Shown here: positions 32,139 through 43,545 of the stretch, piece by piece
How the letters are laid out: the number at the start of each line of letters is the position of its first letter
How positions within the stretch are numbered: the stretch's first letter is position 1
DNA from: Platerodrilus igneus
Taxonomy: Eukaryota > Arthropoda > Insecta > Coleoptera > Lycidae
Assembly: GCA_036346225.1 (NCBI GenBank)
Contig: JARFIW010001215.1
Span: 8,756,501 to 8,820,500, forward strand
Direction of reading: 5' to 3'
DNA length: 64,000 nucleotides
The notes under the pieces: generated by a model
Databases searched by the model: none
Seen by the model: only the letters and a program-made list of their open reading frames with translations
Told to the model about the DNA's origin: nothing
Position numbers and translations under genes: made by a program

Positions 32139-33939
32139 ACCCATGTGATTGGTTATTCATTGGGCGCGTTTCCAGGTAGTGGATAGGGGAAATCCCAGGA
32201 TATATGGCCAAGAAATTGGCTATCTACTCTGAAAGAGATCGTGATAAGCTTATCTCTTTCAGTGACCCAGTGGCCTGAGTGGTATAAGACCCACAACATG
32301 GTGGAGAGCTAGAGACCATGCTGGTGCGGGATAAAAATCCACTCTGTAGCCAAGTGAAAACGATTCCGTGGACCAAACCCCTCAGCCCAAGCTGTAGCTT
32401 CGTGGCTGACGGATTTGCACTGAGGTAAACGAAGACGGTGGGGCAATTCTGCAACATTGACACACGGGTGCCTTCCCTGCCTGCGTGGTCATGTCTCACG
32501 GGCAAGGGGGTAAAACGGTCTTGACTAAACCGTCCGGACCAAGAGAAGACAACCTCGTTAAAAATTCCTAAATCCCGTGGTGTAGGACCGAGTCCAGGGG
32601 ATGCGTAGCTGGATAGTTGACCAGTCCCAATCGGTCCAAAACTCGGGGAACAGGACGGCGCCCCGTTTTATTCACGCCTTCCATACCAACAAGGGGAACA
32701 ATCATGAATAATATTGGTATCATAAGTAAAACTGAACCTGAAAAGGTGGAACCAGCAACGGGAGACCCCTCAGGTAACCAAAATATATCCATGGAGGTAG
32801 AACAGACTCGGGAAGCAAGCCTACTCGTAAGACCGGTGTCTGATACATCAGACATGGAGAAAACTATAAATAATCTTGCAGGCAATGAACTGCAAGCAAA
32901 GAGGTTTTCGGGTGCTCAGCGTAGGAATCTCAGGCAAGCCAAAAAAGTCAAATCTGGAGCTTGGACGGAGTGAAACTCCGTCCACAAACAAGGTGTCGGT
33001 GCAGAAGAAGAGCGGGGGTAGTAAAAGACCCCCAGCAGCGAACTAAACGACCCAAGAGCTATGAGCAGACTGGGTCGTATAGCGCTGCTGCTAAGGGGAT
33101 TGCGAGTGGCAGTAATTGACAGACGTCACCCGGACTTAGTTTTGACTGAGGGGCAGTCGATGAGCATCCAGAACATGTTTCTGAATGCTGCATTCGACAC
33201 CCCCTCAGGAAGCTCTAACCCATCTCAATTCGAAGGCACTAGGTTTGCCGACGGTGTCCTTTGGCTGACCTGTGCAAACCTAAAGACTAAGGGATGGGTT
33301 AACTACAATGTAGAGACCGAGGTACACCATTGGGAGGATGCGTGTTTAACAGTAGTAGATGCAGTGAACCTCTCGAAGAGACCCATGGTTCTAGTATGGA
33401 TTCCCTACAGAGATGTCGAGGAAAAAGTTGCGAGGACCCGATTGCAGAAACAGAATCCCAGTCTGCAAACGGGTGTCTGGCATATGCTTTTTCGGAAAAC
33501 TGATAAGGAAGCAACTATTGTGGCATTTTCAGTCGATTCGGGATCTTATGAGAGGTACTTGAGCAAGCCAAGTTCAAGGCCTATTATGGGATGAGAACGG
33601 TCTTGTTCAAGCCTATCAAGGGCAATTCATCTGATGATAAGGCGTTGGGTAGAACGAGAGAGCGCCTACTCGGGTGACCAAAGTTAGACCCGAAGGAAGT
33701 AGATACCCTTTCATCGAAGGACCTGTACGCTATAATTCAGGGTGCAGGTTTTGCAAACTGGGTATGATACATAACCAGGGTTAGCACAATAAGCCTTTTA
33801 CGCTGCAGTGCGATGGAGCTGTTTGGCAGATGCACCCGCCAGGGGAGTGGTTTTAGTGGGTATGCCGCTAGGAGAGTCCCACCACACTCTTCCTATAAAA
33901 ACTTTCCACTCCACCGGGTTCGGATAACTATCAAAAAAA
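32139..33939 (+). mobile_element. Short non-LTR retroelement carrying a DUF4780-type gene
   Basis: The 1.8-kb unit is richer in GC than both flanks, is bounded by an exact 11-bp direct repeat, and ends in a short A run (33933-33940). These are the marks of target-primed reverse transcription. Inside are a 5' leader of about 480 bp, a broken DUF4780-type gene and a 3' region of about 260 bp ending in TTCGGATAACTATC before the A run. There is no reverse transcriptase or endonuclease, so it must have been mobilised in trans, or it is an internally deleted form of a larger element. The 3' region (GGTTTTAGTGGGTA...AGTCCCACC) resembles R1-like LINE 3' ends from memory only. Confidence 0.7.
32617..33677 (+). 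pseudogene. DUF4780-type protein, frameshifted
   Basis: The first part (32617-32973) ends with KRFSGAQRRNLRQAKK, the basic motif that precedes the low-complexity linker in this family. The linker continues in another frame (TPSTNKVSVQKKSGGSKRPP, about 32975-33042), then a third frame carries YSAAAKGI. The main body (33061-33594) has LRVAVIDRRHPDLVLTEGQ, GVLWLTCANLKTKGWV, WEDACLTVVDA, VLVWIPYRDVEE, LQKQNPSLQTGVWHMLFRK and a final strand. Its true end is in a shifted frame (KFKAYYGMRTVLFKP, stop about 33675). DUF4780 proteins are abundant in insects and associated with repeats; their molecular role is not known to me. About three or four frameshifts make this copy inactive. Confidence 0.65.
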
Positions 33940-33950
33940 AAGTAATATTA
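33940..33950. repeat. Target-site duplication, right copy
   Basis: AAGTAATATTA directly after the A run; its first A can equally be counted in the tail. Confidence 0.8.
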
Positions 33951-34988
33951 GAGGTATAATTTATATGTGAGCGTGGACGTAAATATGAAATACATTTTTT
34001 GACGTAAGACATTAATTTAACGCGACAGTGGGTATCTTTTATTGGTTAAGGATTTATCGACGGAACGATTGGTGATTAAATTTGTGGACAATATTATTAG
34101 GTTAAAATATTAAGAAATATGTAGGTGTTTATTATTTTGAAAAGGACAATGATATAGCACAAAGTTGGTATTAAACTTTTTTTTGTTTTTAAGAACAACA
34201 CTGCTAATAATTTGGGATTCGTTAATGACTTGTAATTAAATAGAAAAGCAGGAGAATTTGGAGTAGTGGATAGTTTTGTTGGTGGTTTTGATTTAAGTTC
34301 TTTTTAAGATTTTCTTTGGAATTTATTTTAGCACTGCCTGGCCAGATTGGTCGGTAAGAACTTATTGTAGGACAGTATATTTGTATGTGTATTGAAATTA
34401 TTTTTATGTTAATAGAGGTTAAGTTTAAGTTGATTTTTATTTTAATTGATATAGTAAATTGTCGTATAGTCAGTGATTTGTAAAGAATATCCAGCTACCC
34501 CAGCGATGGTATCTTGTTGGAATAAGCATTATATTTTGAGGAATTTCTGTAATTATGACCAACTTTAGGATACCAAAGCAAGAATTTTATGCGGATTAAC
34601 AGATTTCCACATAGAAATGACATCAGAAGAATTGCTATGATAGGCTCTCTGAGGCCCCTCGAATTTGACAGTAAAAAAACCTTTAGATTCAGTAAAAAAA
34701 GAACTAAAAAGGTTGGAAATGTAGTATATAAGGATTTTATCCTAGGTAGCATCTGCACTGCCGCTCAGTCATTAAACAGGTAAGGAAATCACTTCCACGA
34801 CGATATTTGTGAGTGTGAGAGCGTTATATAACTCCAATATGTACTTTATACTATTTGTTAAATAGAATCATTAAAAACTGAACCAAATGGTTATTGATAT
34901 TACATGGTGTCAAGGTGATTGCTCGTTTTGCCCAAAAGTTTAACATACAATTTTGTTCGATTAAGCTTGATTTTGAGGTTAATTTCCT
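33951..34988. other. Non-coding stretch
   Basis: No supportable gene. Overlapping frames on both strands at 34495-34783 are short and mutually exclusive. Confidence 0.5.
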
Positions 34989-36715
34989 CATGCCTTCTAA
35001 ACTTATTTCAAAATTTTTTTGTTTTCGTTCAGTTGTGTATGGAATTTAAGCCTCCAACTGCTTTGTTGGATAAAGCACGAGCGGTAGATAGCTGGAATAG
35101 GTGGAAGAACGATTCAGGTAAAACTGAAAAAACCGAAGAAGTTAAAATATTAAACCTTCTTAGTTGTAGTGGCGATGAAGGTTTAGAGAACGTCACAAAA
35201 AAATAAAAAATCAACTCTACTTAAGTTAATAGAAGCATTCGATGAATATTTTTTAATTAAAAAAATAGTGGAAAAGGAAACTTTCAAGTTTAATACGCTT
35301 GTCCAAAATTAAAGTTAGTCCATTGATTAATATGTAACTGAACTTAAGAAGCAAGCACAAAACTGTGAGTATGTATGTAAGAACGAAGGTTTCAAAAAGC
35401 CGTATAAAGAACATGGTTGGCGATAGGTTTTGTAAAGATTCTCAGCTGCGATTAATACGTGAACCAAAGCTAAGCGTACAGAAAATAATTGACTATTGCA
35501 AGAGTGTGGAACTAAGTAAACAACATACTAAAATACTAACTCCCGATGAAAAAATTAATACGATAAAAGGGGTCAAAAAGACCAAATGCCCGAATGCTTG
35601 TTTTAACACCTGCCTAGAAGATGTCCAGCACTTAATACGACATGTGCAGCTTGTCAAGCTAAAGGACATTCTGCAAAAGCCAACATGCCAATACAAAAAA
35701 GGTAAAGACATAGTGACAAAGGTTGCTCCTGTTTGTCTTGACATTTTATTTTAATATTTAAATTTAGGGGATTTTTAAACCCAACTGGGAAAGTTCTCCT
35801 TTTCTATCCTAAATTGAAGATGTTAAGTGTATAATTTCACGATTATAGTTTCTCATGGCTTGCAGGATATTAACCCATAGTTTATGGTATAGAAATCGTA
35901 TACGTTGCGTTCCCAGACTAAAAGAATGTGGATGCAGTTGCGCGGCTGGCCGTGGCAAATATGGGAAAAGGGTGGGGTAGCATAGTTGATGAGAACTAAG
36001 CCTCTAAAAGGAGGGAACTATACTATCGGCGTTTGACAAGGTCGGGCGTGTGCGATTAAGTTCGGTGAAGTGATCCTTTCCTTGTTACCTTCTTCCTATA
36101 TCTAGAAACTATCTCTAGACTTTATTCTAAATTTGAACCTGAGAAGGAAAAAGTGGGCCTGGCGTTTCGTAACAAACCAGGTAAGCCCGTGGTTGTATAT
36201 TATTAACTTGTGTACGTTACTCGCGACAGTAAATCATGCAATCAAATTTATGGTGTGATACTTTAGTTCCAGGGTAATGCATGATTAATGGATGCGGAGA
36301 AAATTTTATTTTACCGAATTTGTACCGCATTTAGTGTAACGTAACGAAGAAAAACCACAAATGAACCAGAAAAAATAACCAGAAGCAGACACCAGATTAA
36401 TAGGGAATGCAGTACCTAATGAGGATAATTATCTGTGGTAAATTGCATGGTTGATGTAGTAGGTAAAGCAATTAAATTTAAGTTGAATTCAGGTTCTAAT
36501 GTGAGTATTTTGCCTAAAAAGTTACAATCATTTGCCAAATAAGGCAAATGTATTTAGTAAAACAATGGTACCACTAGTTTCAAATGGTATTTTCAAATTT
36601 AAGTCAAAAGGCAAAGCAACCCTAGATTGCAAGCATAATTCTCAGTATACTAAACTCAAATTTATTATTGTAGATCTCGATGTTGAACCATTAATAGGCA
36701 TTAAGGCCTAGTTCT
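34989..36715 (+). pseudogene. Decayed Ty3/gypsy gag and protease, family distinct from A/B/C
   Basis: From 35038 the plus strand encodes a gag start, MEFKPPTALL then AVDSWNRWKND and ILNLLSCSGDEGLENV, typical of another arthropod gypsy group. After a break comes LREPKLSVQKIIDYCKSVEL-type capsid sequence (35440-35530) and, in another frame, a zinc knuckle CAACQAKGH (about 35641-35668). A protease relic follows at about 36440-36712 with KLNSGSNVSILPKKL (the active-site Asp is now Asn) and IIVDLDVEPLIGIKA. About 680 bp between knuckle and protease are unrecognised. Heavily mutated, much older than copy B, which sits just downstream. Confidence 0.6.
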
Positions 36716-36770
36716 TACTTAAATTAATACAATTGGTTATTGGAGAAGGTTTATAGCGATATTGAATAAT

Positions 36771-36772
<2 letters not shown>

Positions 36773-36817
<45 letters not shown>
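36773..36817. repeat. (TA)n microsatellite, left of copy B
   Basis: About 45 bp of alternating A and T directly abutting the 5' LTR of copy B. The tract resumes at 42689, so copy B split one microsatellite. Confidence 0.95.
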
Positions 36818-36822
<5 letters not shown>

Positions 36823-37339
36823 CGATCCACTATTAGGCAACCCGTCAAACATACAAACGCCCGGGGCACAGCGTATTCTTCAGCATTCGAGAATCCTTCT
36901 ACAAAGTTCTAGATAATGAGTCATATCTTAATGCAGGGTATATATAAGGCCGCTTATGAATGTAAGAGTCAGTCTATTCTTGAATGTCTAATATAAATTA
37001 TATCGCTGTAAAGTAAACGTAGTTGAGTTTTTAGAATATATACATAAATGATATGCTGTGTCTAATGTGCATGCAGCTTGCAGTATACATAAATAAATAG
37101 AAGTGTATAAACAAATAGTTGTGTTAGTATGGTTATTGGACCTAGGGTAAAGAAGTTAGTTTAAGAAGATATTAGTGCTTGTAAATTCATTAGTGTAATA
37201 GTGCTTCATTGTTAAGTGGACTGAAAACATCTATAAATAAGGCATATACTGTTAATTAGACTTGTGAACAGTGAGTAATAAAGACCATTATTATTACTTG
37301 TTTTAAATTAAAGAAACGCGGTAGTAGTAGCGCGTTACA
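36818..37339 (+). repeat. 5' LTR of gypsy copy B
   Basis: 522 bp, same TATA-like and AATAAA motifs as copy A. Closer to the LTRs of A than to those of C. Confidence 0.95.
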
Positions 37340-37340
37340 C

Positions 37341-37349
37341 TGGTGTCAG
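37341..37349 (+). promoter_or_regulatory. Primer-binding site of copy B
   Basis: TGGTGTCAG one base after the LTR, as in A and C; tRNA-Leu-like. Confidence 0.6.
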
Positions 37350-37414
37350 GCATTTGTGGGGTATATAGTGATTAATTTAAAACACAAGTCTAAAGACATT
37401 TATGTAGTTTATAT

Positions 37415-37925
37415 ATGCCAGTTACAAGGAGTCAAAATAAGATGGAGGCAGAAAGTTTAATGAATTTCCTTAAGGATTTTAAATCCGAAATGCAAGTGAC
37501 ACTTAGTGAAAATGCTGAGAAAATGGAGGAGAGGTCGGCTAAACTGGAAGTGACACTAAATGAAAAGTTTACTGAAAATTCTGCAAAAATAGATGAAAAG
37601 TTTACTGAAAACGCTGAGAAAATGGAAAGGTTAAGTGAAAATGCTGCCAAAAATGTTAGATGATGCACTGGCCCATGCGCTTGAATTTGAAGCAGCTAAG
37701 CAGACATCACATAGGGTGAGTCACAAAGTTCGGTCTGCCTTAGAGGAACCTGGTCAAGCTCAGAACAGCATAGATGAAATAATCAACCGTGTGTTTGAAA
37801 AGCGAAAGGCGGAAAGGCTGAAAAGACTACGACCGCGGAGATGGCGTCTACGATGCTGGAGCTGCGGTGAAGTTGGCCATATGCAGAGACGCTGTACTCA
37901 ACCAAAGAAACAACCGGTTGTGCCA
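37415..37925 (+). pseudogene. Gag of copy B, capsid deleted
   Basis: The first frame (83 codons) starts MPVTRSQNKMEAE, runs through a coiled coil of repeated NAEKMEE and TENSAKIDEK modules, and ends at NVR. The capsid is missing: coiled coil joins directly to the sequence that encodes KMLDDALAHALEFEAA in the next frame (37635 onward). That frame includes the zinc knuckle [14 protein letters not shown] and passes into protease without a stop. This indicates that gag and pol are one reading frame in this family. The deletion junction is about 30 bp further 3' than in copy A. Confidence 0.85.
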
Positions 37926-38640
37926 AAGCTGGTCCATGTAAGAGGGCGAACTTCGACAGCACAGCGTAGTGCCCCGGAGATTATCATCCGTGCTGCATCG
38001 TCGGTGGAAAGTCTGGACAGCATTTATATCGATGGTAGAATTAATGGTAGGGTTGTCCGATTACTTGTGGATACAGGAGCGACAAGAACTATTGTGAGAC
38101 CAGATTTGGTTGGTCGTGGAAAAGTGCTACCTGTATCGGTGTGTCTCCGAACGGCAAGTGGTGAGAAGATTGGTACTCATGGAGAGACTGCCGTTATGTT
38201 GACAATTGGGGACAAATTAATTAATCATCGAGTGTTGGTGGCTGAAATTACAGAAGAAGTGATCTTGGGAATGGATCTCATGAGAGAATATGGGTTTCAT
38301 GTAAACATGAAAGAAAATGTGCTTCGGATAGATGATGATGAGATTCTATTTCAAGGGACGAGTAACCAGACGATGCAAGTTCGAATGATTTGCGATATGA
38401 AAATACCCGAGAAGGCGAAGATGATAGTAATGGGACGCCCGGATGGTACGCTCCGGGAAGGACAAGTATGCATGATGGAAGCAACTGAATCGGGGATGGG
38501 TCAGGAGGGACTTCTGATTGGAAGAACGCTGGTAAAGTCTCGAAATATGGTACCAGTAAGGGTGCTGAACATTAACCCTCATACAGTGACCCTGAAGAAA
38601 GGCATGATTGTGGGAAGTTGCATTCCAGTATGTCATATTA
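37926..38640 (+). pseudogene. Protease of copy B
   Basis: An unbroken frame continuing from gag holds the active-site DTGATRT at about 38070 (codons VDTGA 38067-38081), the flap and VILGMDLM. This domain looks complete. The frame breaks only near 38663, where an A run is one base shorter than in copy C. Confidence 0.8.
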
Positions 38641-40130
38641 AACGTTGTATTGACGACACGAAAATAAACCAACCAACGGTTGCTCACAGAAATTGCTGGA
38701 TATGTTGATACCCTCGTGTCAAGGATTAAATGGCGATCAACTGGGCAAGGTAAAAGAACTGGTCGGACGATATCGAGGTGTGTTTGCACTGGATGATAGT
38801 GAGAAGGGAAGGACGAATGTTGTGCAACACAAGATCAATACTGGAGATGCGCAACCGATAAGACAACACCCCAGGCGGCTTCCTTTGGCAAAACGTAAGG
38901 AAGCTGAGCAAATTATCAACGATATGGAAGAACAGGGAGTGATTGAACCTCGAATAGTCCATGGGCATCCCCGGTAGTGCTTGTCAAGAAAAGGACGGGT
39001 CGACAAGGTTTTGTGTAGACTACCGGCGGCTTAACAATGTGACAAAGAAAGACAGCTATCCTTTGCCCAGAATTGATGACACCTTAGATACTCTATCCGG
39101 ATCTAAATGGTTTTCGACCTTGGACTTGAAAAGCGGATACTGGCAGGTAGGCTTGGAGCCAAACGATAAAGAAAAGACTGCGTTTACAATTGGAACTGGA
39201 TTATGGCAGTTCAAGGTCATGCCATTTGGATTATGCAATGCTCCTGCTACTTTTGAACGATTGATGGAGTCGATACTGCGTGGACTGTCCTGGAAAACAT
39301 GTCTGGTGTACCTAGACGACGTGATAGTGTTAGGCCGGTCTTTTGAAGAACACCTTAAAAACTTAGAGGAGATATTCCAAAGATTACGCGGGCAAACCTT
39401 ACATTGAGCCCCAAGAAGTGTCACCTATTTGGAAATGAGGTGAAATGCCTAGGACATGTCGTTTCAGAGACCGGAATAAGAGCTGACCCTGACAAAATAA
39501 AAACGGTACAAGAGTGGCCTACACCAGCAGATATACACCAACTACGCAGTTTTCTAGGATTGTGCACATATTACCGACGTTTTATACTTGGGTTTGCAAA
39601 CATTGCCAAACCGTTAACGAAATTAACCGAAGATGGACAGGAATATGATTGGAATGACGACTGCCACAGTGCATTTGAACAACTGAAACGGCTACTGGTT
39701 ACAGCACCAATTTTGAGTTATCCACGGATAAAGGGAAATTTGTGTTGGATACCGATGCCAGTAACACAAGCTATAGGAGGCGTTCTTTCTCAAGTGCAGA
39801 ACGGACAAGAAAAAGTTATTGGGTATTTCAGCAAGGTCTTGTCGCGGCCAGAAAGGAACTATTGTGTGACAAGAAGGAGCTGTTGGCCGTCGTCAAATCC
39901 GTAGAGCACTTTTATAAGTACTTATGCGGCCGTAAATTCCTGTTGAGAACAGACCATGCTGCACTGAAATGGTTATTGCAATTTCGAAATCCTGAAGGGC
40001 AAGTGGCAAGATGGATAGAGCGGCTGCAGGAATATGACTTTGATACGGAACATCGTGTAGGAACTAGCCATCGGAATGCAGACGCTCTATCAAGGAGACC
40101 TTGTCCGGTGGACTGCAATCATTGCTCCAA
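38641..40130 (+). pseudogene. Reverse transcriptase and RNase H of copy B
   Basis: Motifs in order: [41 protein letters not shown] (catalytic YLDD at 39309-39320), ETGIRADPDKI, then RNase H with TDASNT, KKELLAVV and RTDHAALKW. Breaks: near 38663, 38949 and 38990 (the last two shared with copy A), near 39392 (fingers-palm to YLGH segment), near 39735 and near 39873 (shared with copy C). From 39742 one frame of 401 codons runs through RNase H into integrase. Confidence 0.85.
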
Positions 40131-41500
40131 GATGGAAGAGAAAATAAGTGTCATCCATAGAATGACGGTAACCGATGATACTTGGCAACTCGAAAGAATA
40201 CGAGAAGACCAGGAGAATGACGCCGAATTGGGACGTATTATTGAGTGGAAAAATAGAGGACAACGGCCAGCTTGGGAAGAAATTAGTATTTTAAGTAGGA
40301 GCCTGAAGGCATACTGGGCACAGTGGGACTCCTTGATGATAGAAAATAGAATCTTGAAACGACGCCTGGAATTTGAAGAGGGCACTGAGAGACTTCAAGT
40401 GATAGTGCCGAGAAGCAGAGTGCCGGAAGTGTTGCAGCACTTGCACGATGGTATTTCCGGAGGGCACTTTGGCGTGAAAAGAACTCTCGAGAGAGTGAGA
40501 GAAAGATTCTATTGGCTGAACTGCAAAGATGATGTGAAGGAGTGGTGCCGGAAATGTGAATTGTGTGCCTCTGCAAATGGCCCGGTCTCAAAACGGAAAG
40601 CCCCAATGAGACAGTATAACGTGGGGAATCCTTTTGAGAGGGTAGCCATTGATATAGCTGGTCCATTTCCTGAATCAGAGAAAGGAAATAAATACATCTT
40701 GGTTGCAATGGATTATTTTACCAAATGGCCGGAGGCATATGCTATACCTAACCAAGAAGCCGAGACGGTTGCAGATGTACTAGTCAGGAGTTGTTTTGTC
40801 GTTTTGGAGTTCCGTTGGAATTACACTCCGATCAAGGTCGAAACTTCGAATCAGTATTGTTTCAAAATGTCTGCAAGCATCTTGGAATCAGGAAGACTAG
40901 AACCACGCCACTTCATCCCCAATCGGATGGAATGGTTGAAAGAATGAACAGGACGTTAGGAAGTACCTGGCCAAAGTTGTCTCTGAACATCAACGAGACT
41001 GGGACCAATATCTGCATTTGTTCCTACTGGCGTACCGATCTTCGGTACATGACAGCACAGGGTACTCTCCCGCTTGCGTAATGCTAGGACGTGAATTGCG
41101 GCTACCATGTGATCTTCAGTTTGGATTTAAACCTGGAGAAGAGATCGCAGGTGAAGATTACGTTAGTAAGCTTCGTGAAAGATCAAATAGTATTCACGAA
41201 AACGTCCGAAAGAATATACAGGCAGCAAGCGATCGAATGAAATCACAATATGACACGAGAGCACAAGAAGGTGGTTATCAACCTGGAGATTTAGTGTGGT
41301 TGTACAATCCACAAAGAAAACGTGGATTGTCGCCAAAACTACAAAGACAATGGGAAGGGCCGTACGAAGTGTTAAAAGGATTAATGATGTAGTGTACCGG
41401 ATCAGAAGATCCCTCGTGGTAAACCGAAAGTGGTACACTTTGACCGTTTAACATCCTACGCTGGCAACAACCAGGAAGACTCGAATAATGATAATGGTGT
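40131..41500 (+). pseudogene. Integrase of copy B
   Basis: The N-terminal zinc-binding region and first catalytic Asp (VAIDIAGPFP) are in one long frame up to 40947. The second Asp (HSDQGRNF) and the Glu (MVERMNRT) are in the frame at 40791-41081 because of the break near 40790 common to all copies. The C-terminal part (LAYRSSVHDSTGYSP, GDLVWLYNP, then KVVHFDRLT) is in two more frames, with a break near 41374 shared with copy A. Confidence 0.8.
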
Positions 41501-41519
41501 TCGGCAAGTTATTAATCAT

Positions 41520-41985
41520 GAGCCAAATGTAGATTTTGAGAGCTTTATGGCGGCGTATGGTGGTTCCGCTAAAGCGAGATTTGGCGTTGTTGTTGAAAAA
41601 CAGCAAGATCTGTTTAGAGCACCAGAAGAGTATTCCTTGCACATTGCGTAGCTCAAGATTTGGCAATGTCAAGGGGAATAGCTGTTGTTTTCAAGAAAAA
41701 GTTTGGATGTGTGGATGAATTAGTACAACAGCAGCCAACTGTAGGAAAATCTTTGGTCCTTCAAGATAAAAATCGTTATGTTTACTATCTGGTCACCAAA
41801 AATTCTTCATGGCAGAGACCTAGTTATGGACATCTATGGGAGGCTTTGCTAAATCTTAAGGCGCAGATGATGGAAAATGGAGTAACGAGACTAGCGGTGC
41901 CCAAGCTGGGCTGTGGACTGGATCGCTTAGACTGGAGGATAGTCCGAAATATGCTAGAAGTAGTTTTCCAGGAACCAACGTCCAG
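41520..41985 (+). pseudogene. TARG1-like macrodomain of gypsy copy B (best preserved)
   Basis: The frame at 41660-42265 covers the domain from AMSRGIAVVFKKKFG onward without a break. Residues match TARG1/OARD1 along its length, including the Lys in YYLVTKN and the Asp in GCGLDRLDW, the two residues known to be essential for ADP-ribose removal in that enzyme, and the KKKFG and YGHLWEAL helices. The N-terminal strand and loop (QQDLFRAPEEYSL) are just upstream in the preceding frame, separated by one base missing from a C run at about 41635. The macrodomain follows the integrase C-terminus after a linker of about 40 residues. Likely activity is hydrolysis of ADP-ribose from proteins or nucleic acid; not shown. 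Confidence 0.88.
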
Positions 41986-42150
41986 GTTCTTGTTTGTTGT
42001 TATCAACCGGTTGCCTACCAAGACCAGGAAAAGAGTGTTGACTGTTACTTCCAACGACGCGGTGGATGCACCAGAGGAGATAGCTGCCGATACCGTCACC
42101 AGTCATCGAATTGGCGTCAAGATGGATTTACAGTTACGAGACGTAACGGT
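41986..42150 (+). pseudogene. CCCH zinc finger of copy B
   Basis: 42043-42099 encodes the C-x7-C-x5-C-x3-H finger seen in copies A and C, with all four ligands intact. It lies in a different frame from the macrodomain because of a T-run difference near 41967 present in all copies. The apparent continuation of the macrodomain frame (VINRLPTKTRKR) is the out-of-phase reading. Confidence 0.7.
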
Positions 42151-42153
42151 TTT

Positions 42154-42166
42154 AAAGAGGGGGCAG
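42154..42166 (+). promoter_or_regulatory. Polypurine tract of copy B
   Basis: AAAGAGGGGGCAG directly before the 3' LTR. Confidence 0.85.
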
Positions 42167-42684
42167 TGTTGCGATCCACTATTAGGCAACCCGTCAAACA
42201 TACAAACGCCCGGGGCACAGCGTATTCTTCAGCATTCGAGAATCCTTCTACAAAGTTCTAGATAATGAGTCATATCTTAATGCAGGGTATATATAAGGCC
42301 GCTTATGAATGTAAGAGTCAGTCTATTCTTGAATGTCTAATATAAATTATATCGTTGTAAAGTAAACGTAGTTGAGTTTTTAGAATATATACATAAATGA
42401 TATGCTGTGTCTAATGTGCATGCAGCTTGCAGTATACATAAATAAATAGAAGTGTATAAACAAATAGTTGTGTTAGTGTGGTTATTGGACCTAGGGTAAA
42501 GAAGTTAGTTTAAGAAGATATTAGTGCTTGTAAATTCATTAGTGTAATAGTGCTTCATTGTTAAGTGGACTGAAAACATCTATAAATAAGGCATATACTG
42601 TTAATTAGACTTGTGAACAGTGAGTAATAAAGACCATTATTATTACTTGTTTTAAATTAAAGAAACGCGGTAGTAGTAGCCCGT

Positions 42685-42688
<4 letters not shown>
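42167..42688 (+). repeat. 3' LTR of gypsy copy B
   Basis: 522 bp; ends CCCGTTACA where other LTRs of A and B have GCGTTACA. Confidence 0.95.

Positions 42689-42731
<43 letters not shown>
42689..42731. repeat. (TA)n microsatellite, right of copy B
   Basis: Continuation of the tract interrupted by copy B. Confidence 0.95.
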
Positions 42732-42733
<2 letters not shown>

Positions 42734-43424
42734 CTATGATATCGCTTATACGTACGATGGGTGCCATTCTTTTTGCTGTGATATCAAAAGCCCCTACAAG
42801 CTTCACGATTGGTGCGCAATTCTTTTTGCTGTGATATCTCTTATTATAGGACGATAAAGATTGTTTAACCCTTACTCTTTCTACTGTTTAAATAAATTTA
42901 AATGAATTTAAATGAAACAATCCAAAGATTACACAATATAATGATTGATAATAATATGTACAATTTTCTAAATTCAAATTTTAGCTCCTGAATAGAACAT
43001 TGACATTTACCAAATTTATGATTTCCTGAAAGTCAACAAAAATATCTTTTTAATTACTTTTAAGTACCTTTGAACGTTCCAAGATGATTTCCCTGTTTTC
43101 AAATTCTCAAATGACCTTTTTGTTGACTCTTACAGACATACAATATATAGAAAGTATTAAAATTGAAACAGTCTTTAACTAATAAAATATTTAAGATCGC
43201 TACCCTACGTTTTTCTTTCCTTGTCACTGGAATTGCCTCAGAGTATCTGTGTTCAGCATCCCTTGCTACACTCGTTCTACTTATTGCTTGTAGTTTCTCT
43301 CGGATTCCATGAGTGTCCTTACTTTTGTTTAATTGGTCGTATTTTCAGACGTATTTTTATATTTCCTTTTAGAAGTAATTTATGAAATATATTCAGATAT
43401 TTAATTTAGATGTGGAACGATATT

Positions 43425-43545
43425 GACTTCGATCAGTATCAAGATATTAACTTAGATCTGTATCAAGAGCTTAATTTAGATCAGTATCAGTATTTTGATT
43501 TAGATCAGTATTGATTTAGATCAGTATCAGAATATTGATTAAGAG
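43425..43545. repeat. Degenerate short tandem repeat
   Basis: Four to five imperfect units of roughly 24-30 bp built on TTAGATCAGTATCA(AG)ATATTGA. Confidence 0.6.

Larger units (their letters stand above)
36818..42688 (+). mobile_element. Ty3/gypsy retrotransposon copy B
   Basis: 5,871 bp between TGTTGCGATCC and CCGTTACA ends, both LTRs 522 bp. It is inserted in a (TA)n tract; the four bases before it are ATAT and after it TATA, so the target duplication cannot be phased. The LTRs differ at three sites I can see (CGCTG/CGTTG, TTAGTATGG/TTAGTGTGG, AGCGCG/AGCCCG). Like copy A it has lost most of the capsid, but with a different junction. It preserves the longest intact protease, integrase N-terminal and macrodomain frames of the family. 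Confidence 0.95.

Noticed and set aside
32224..32505. Minus-strand frames across the DUF4780 element (32224-32505, 32568-32885, 33299-33514)
   Set aside because: The A tail, target duplication and DUF4780-type protein all place coding sense on the plus strand; the minus frames have no recognisable content.
41986..42265. Continuation of the macrodomain frame into VINRLPTKTRKR and on into the 3' LTR as a native C-terminus
   Set aside because: The other frame completes the last macrodomain strand and encodes a perfect CCCH finger; the apparent continuation reads through the polypurine tract into the LTR, which is unlikely to be coding.
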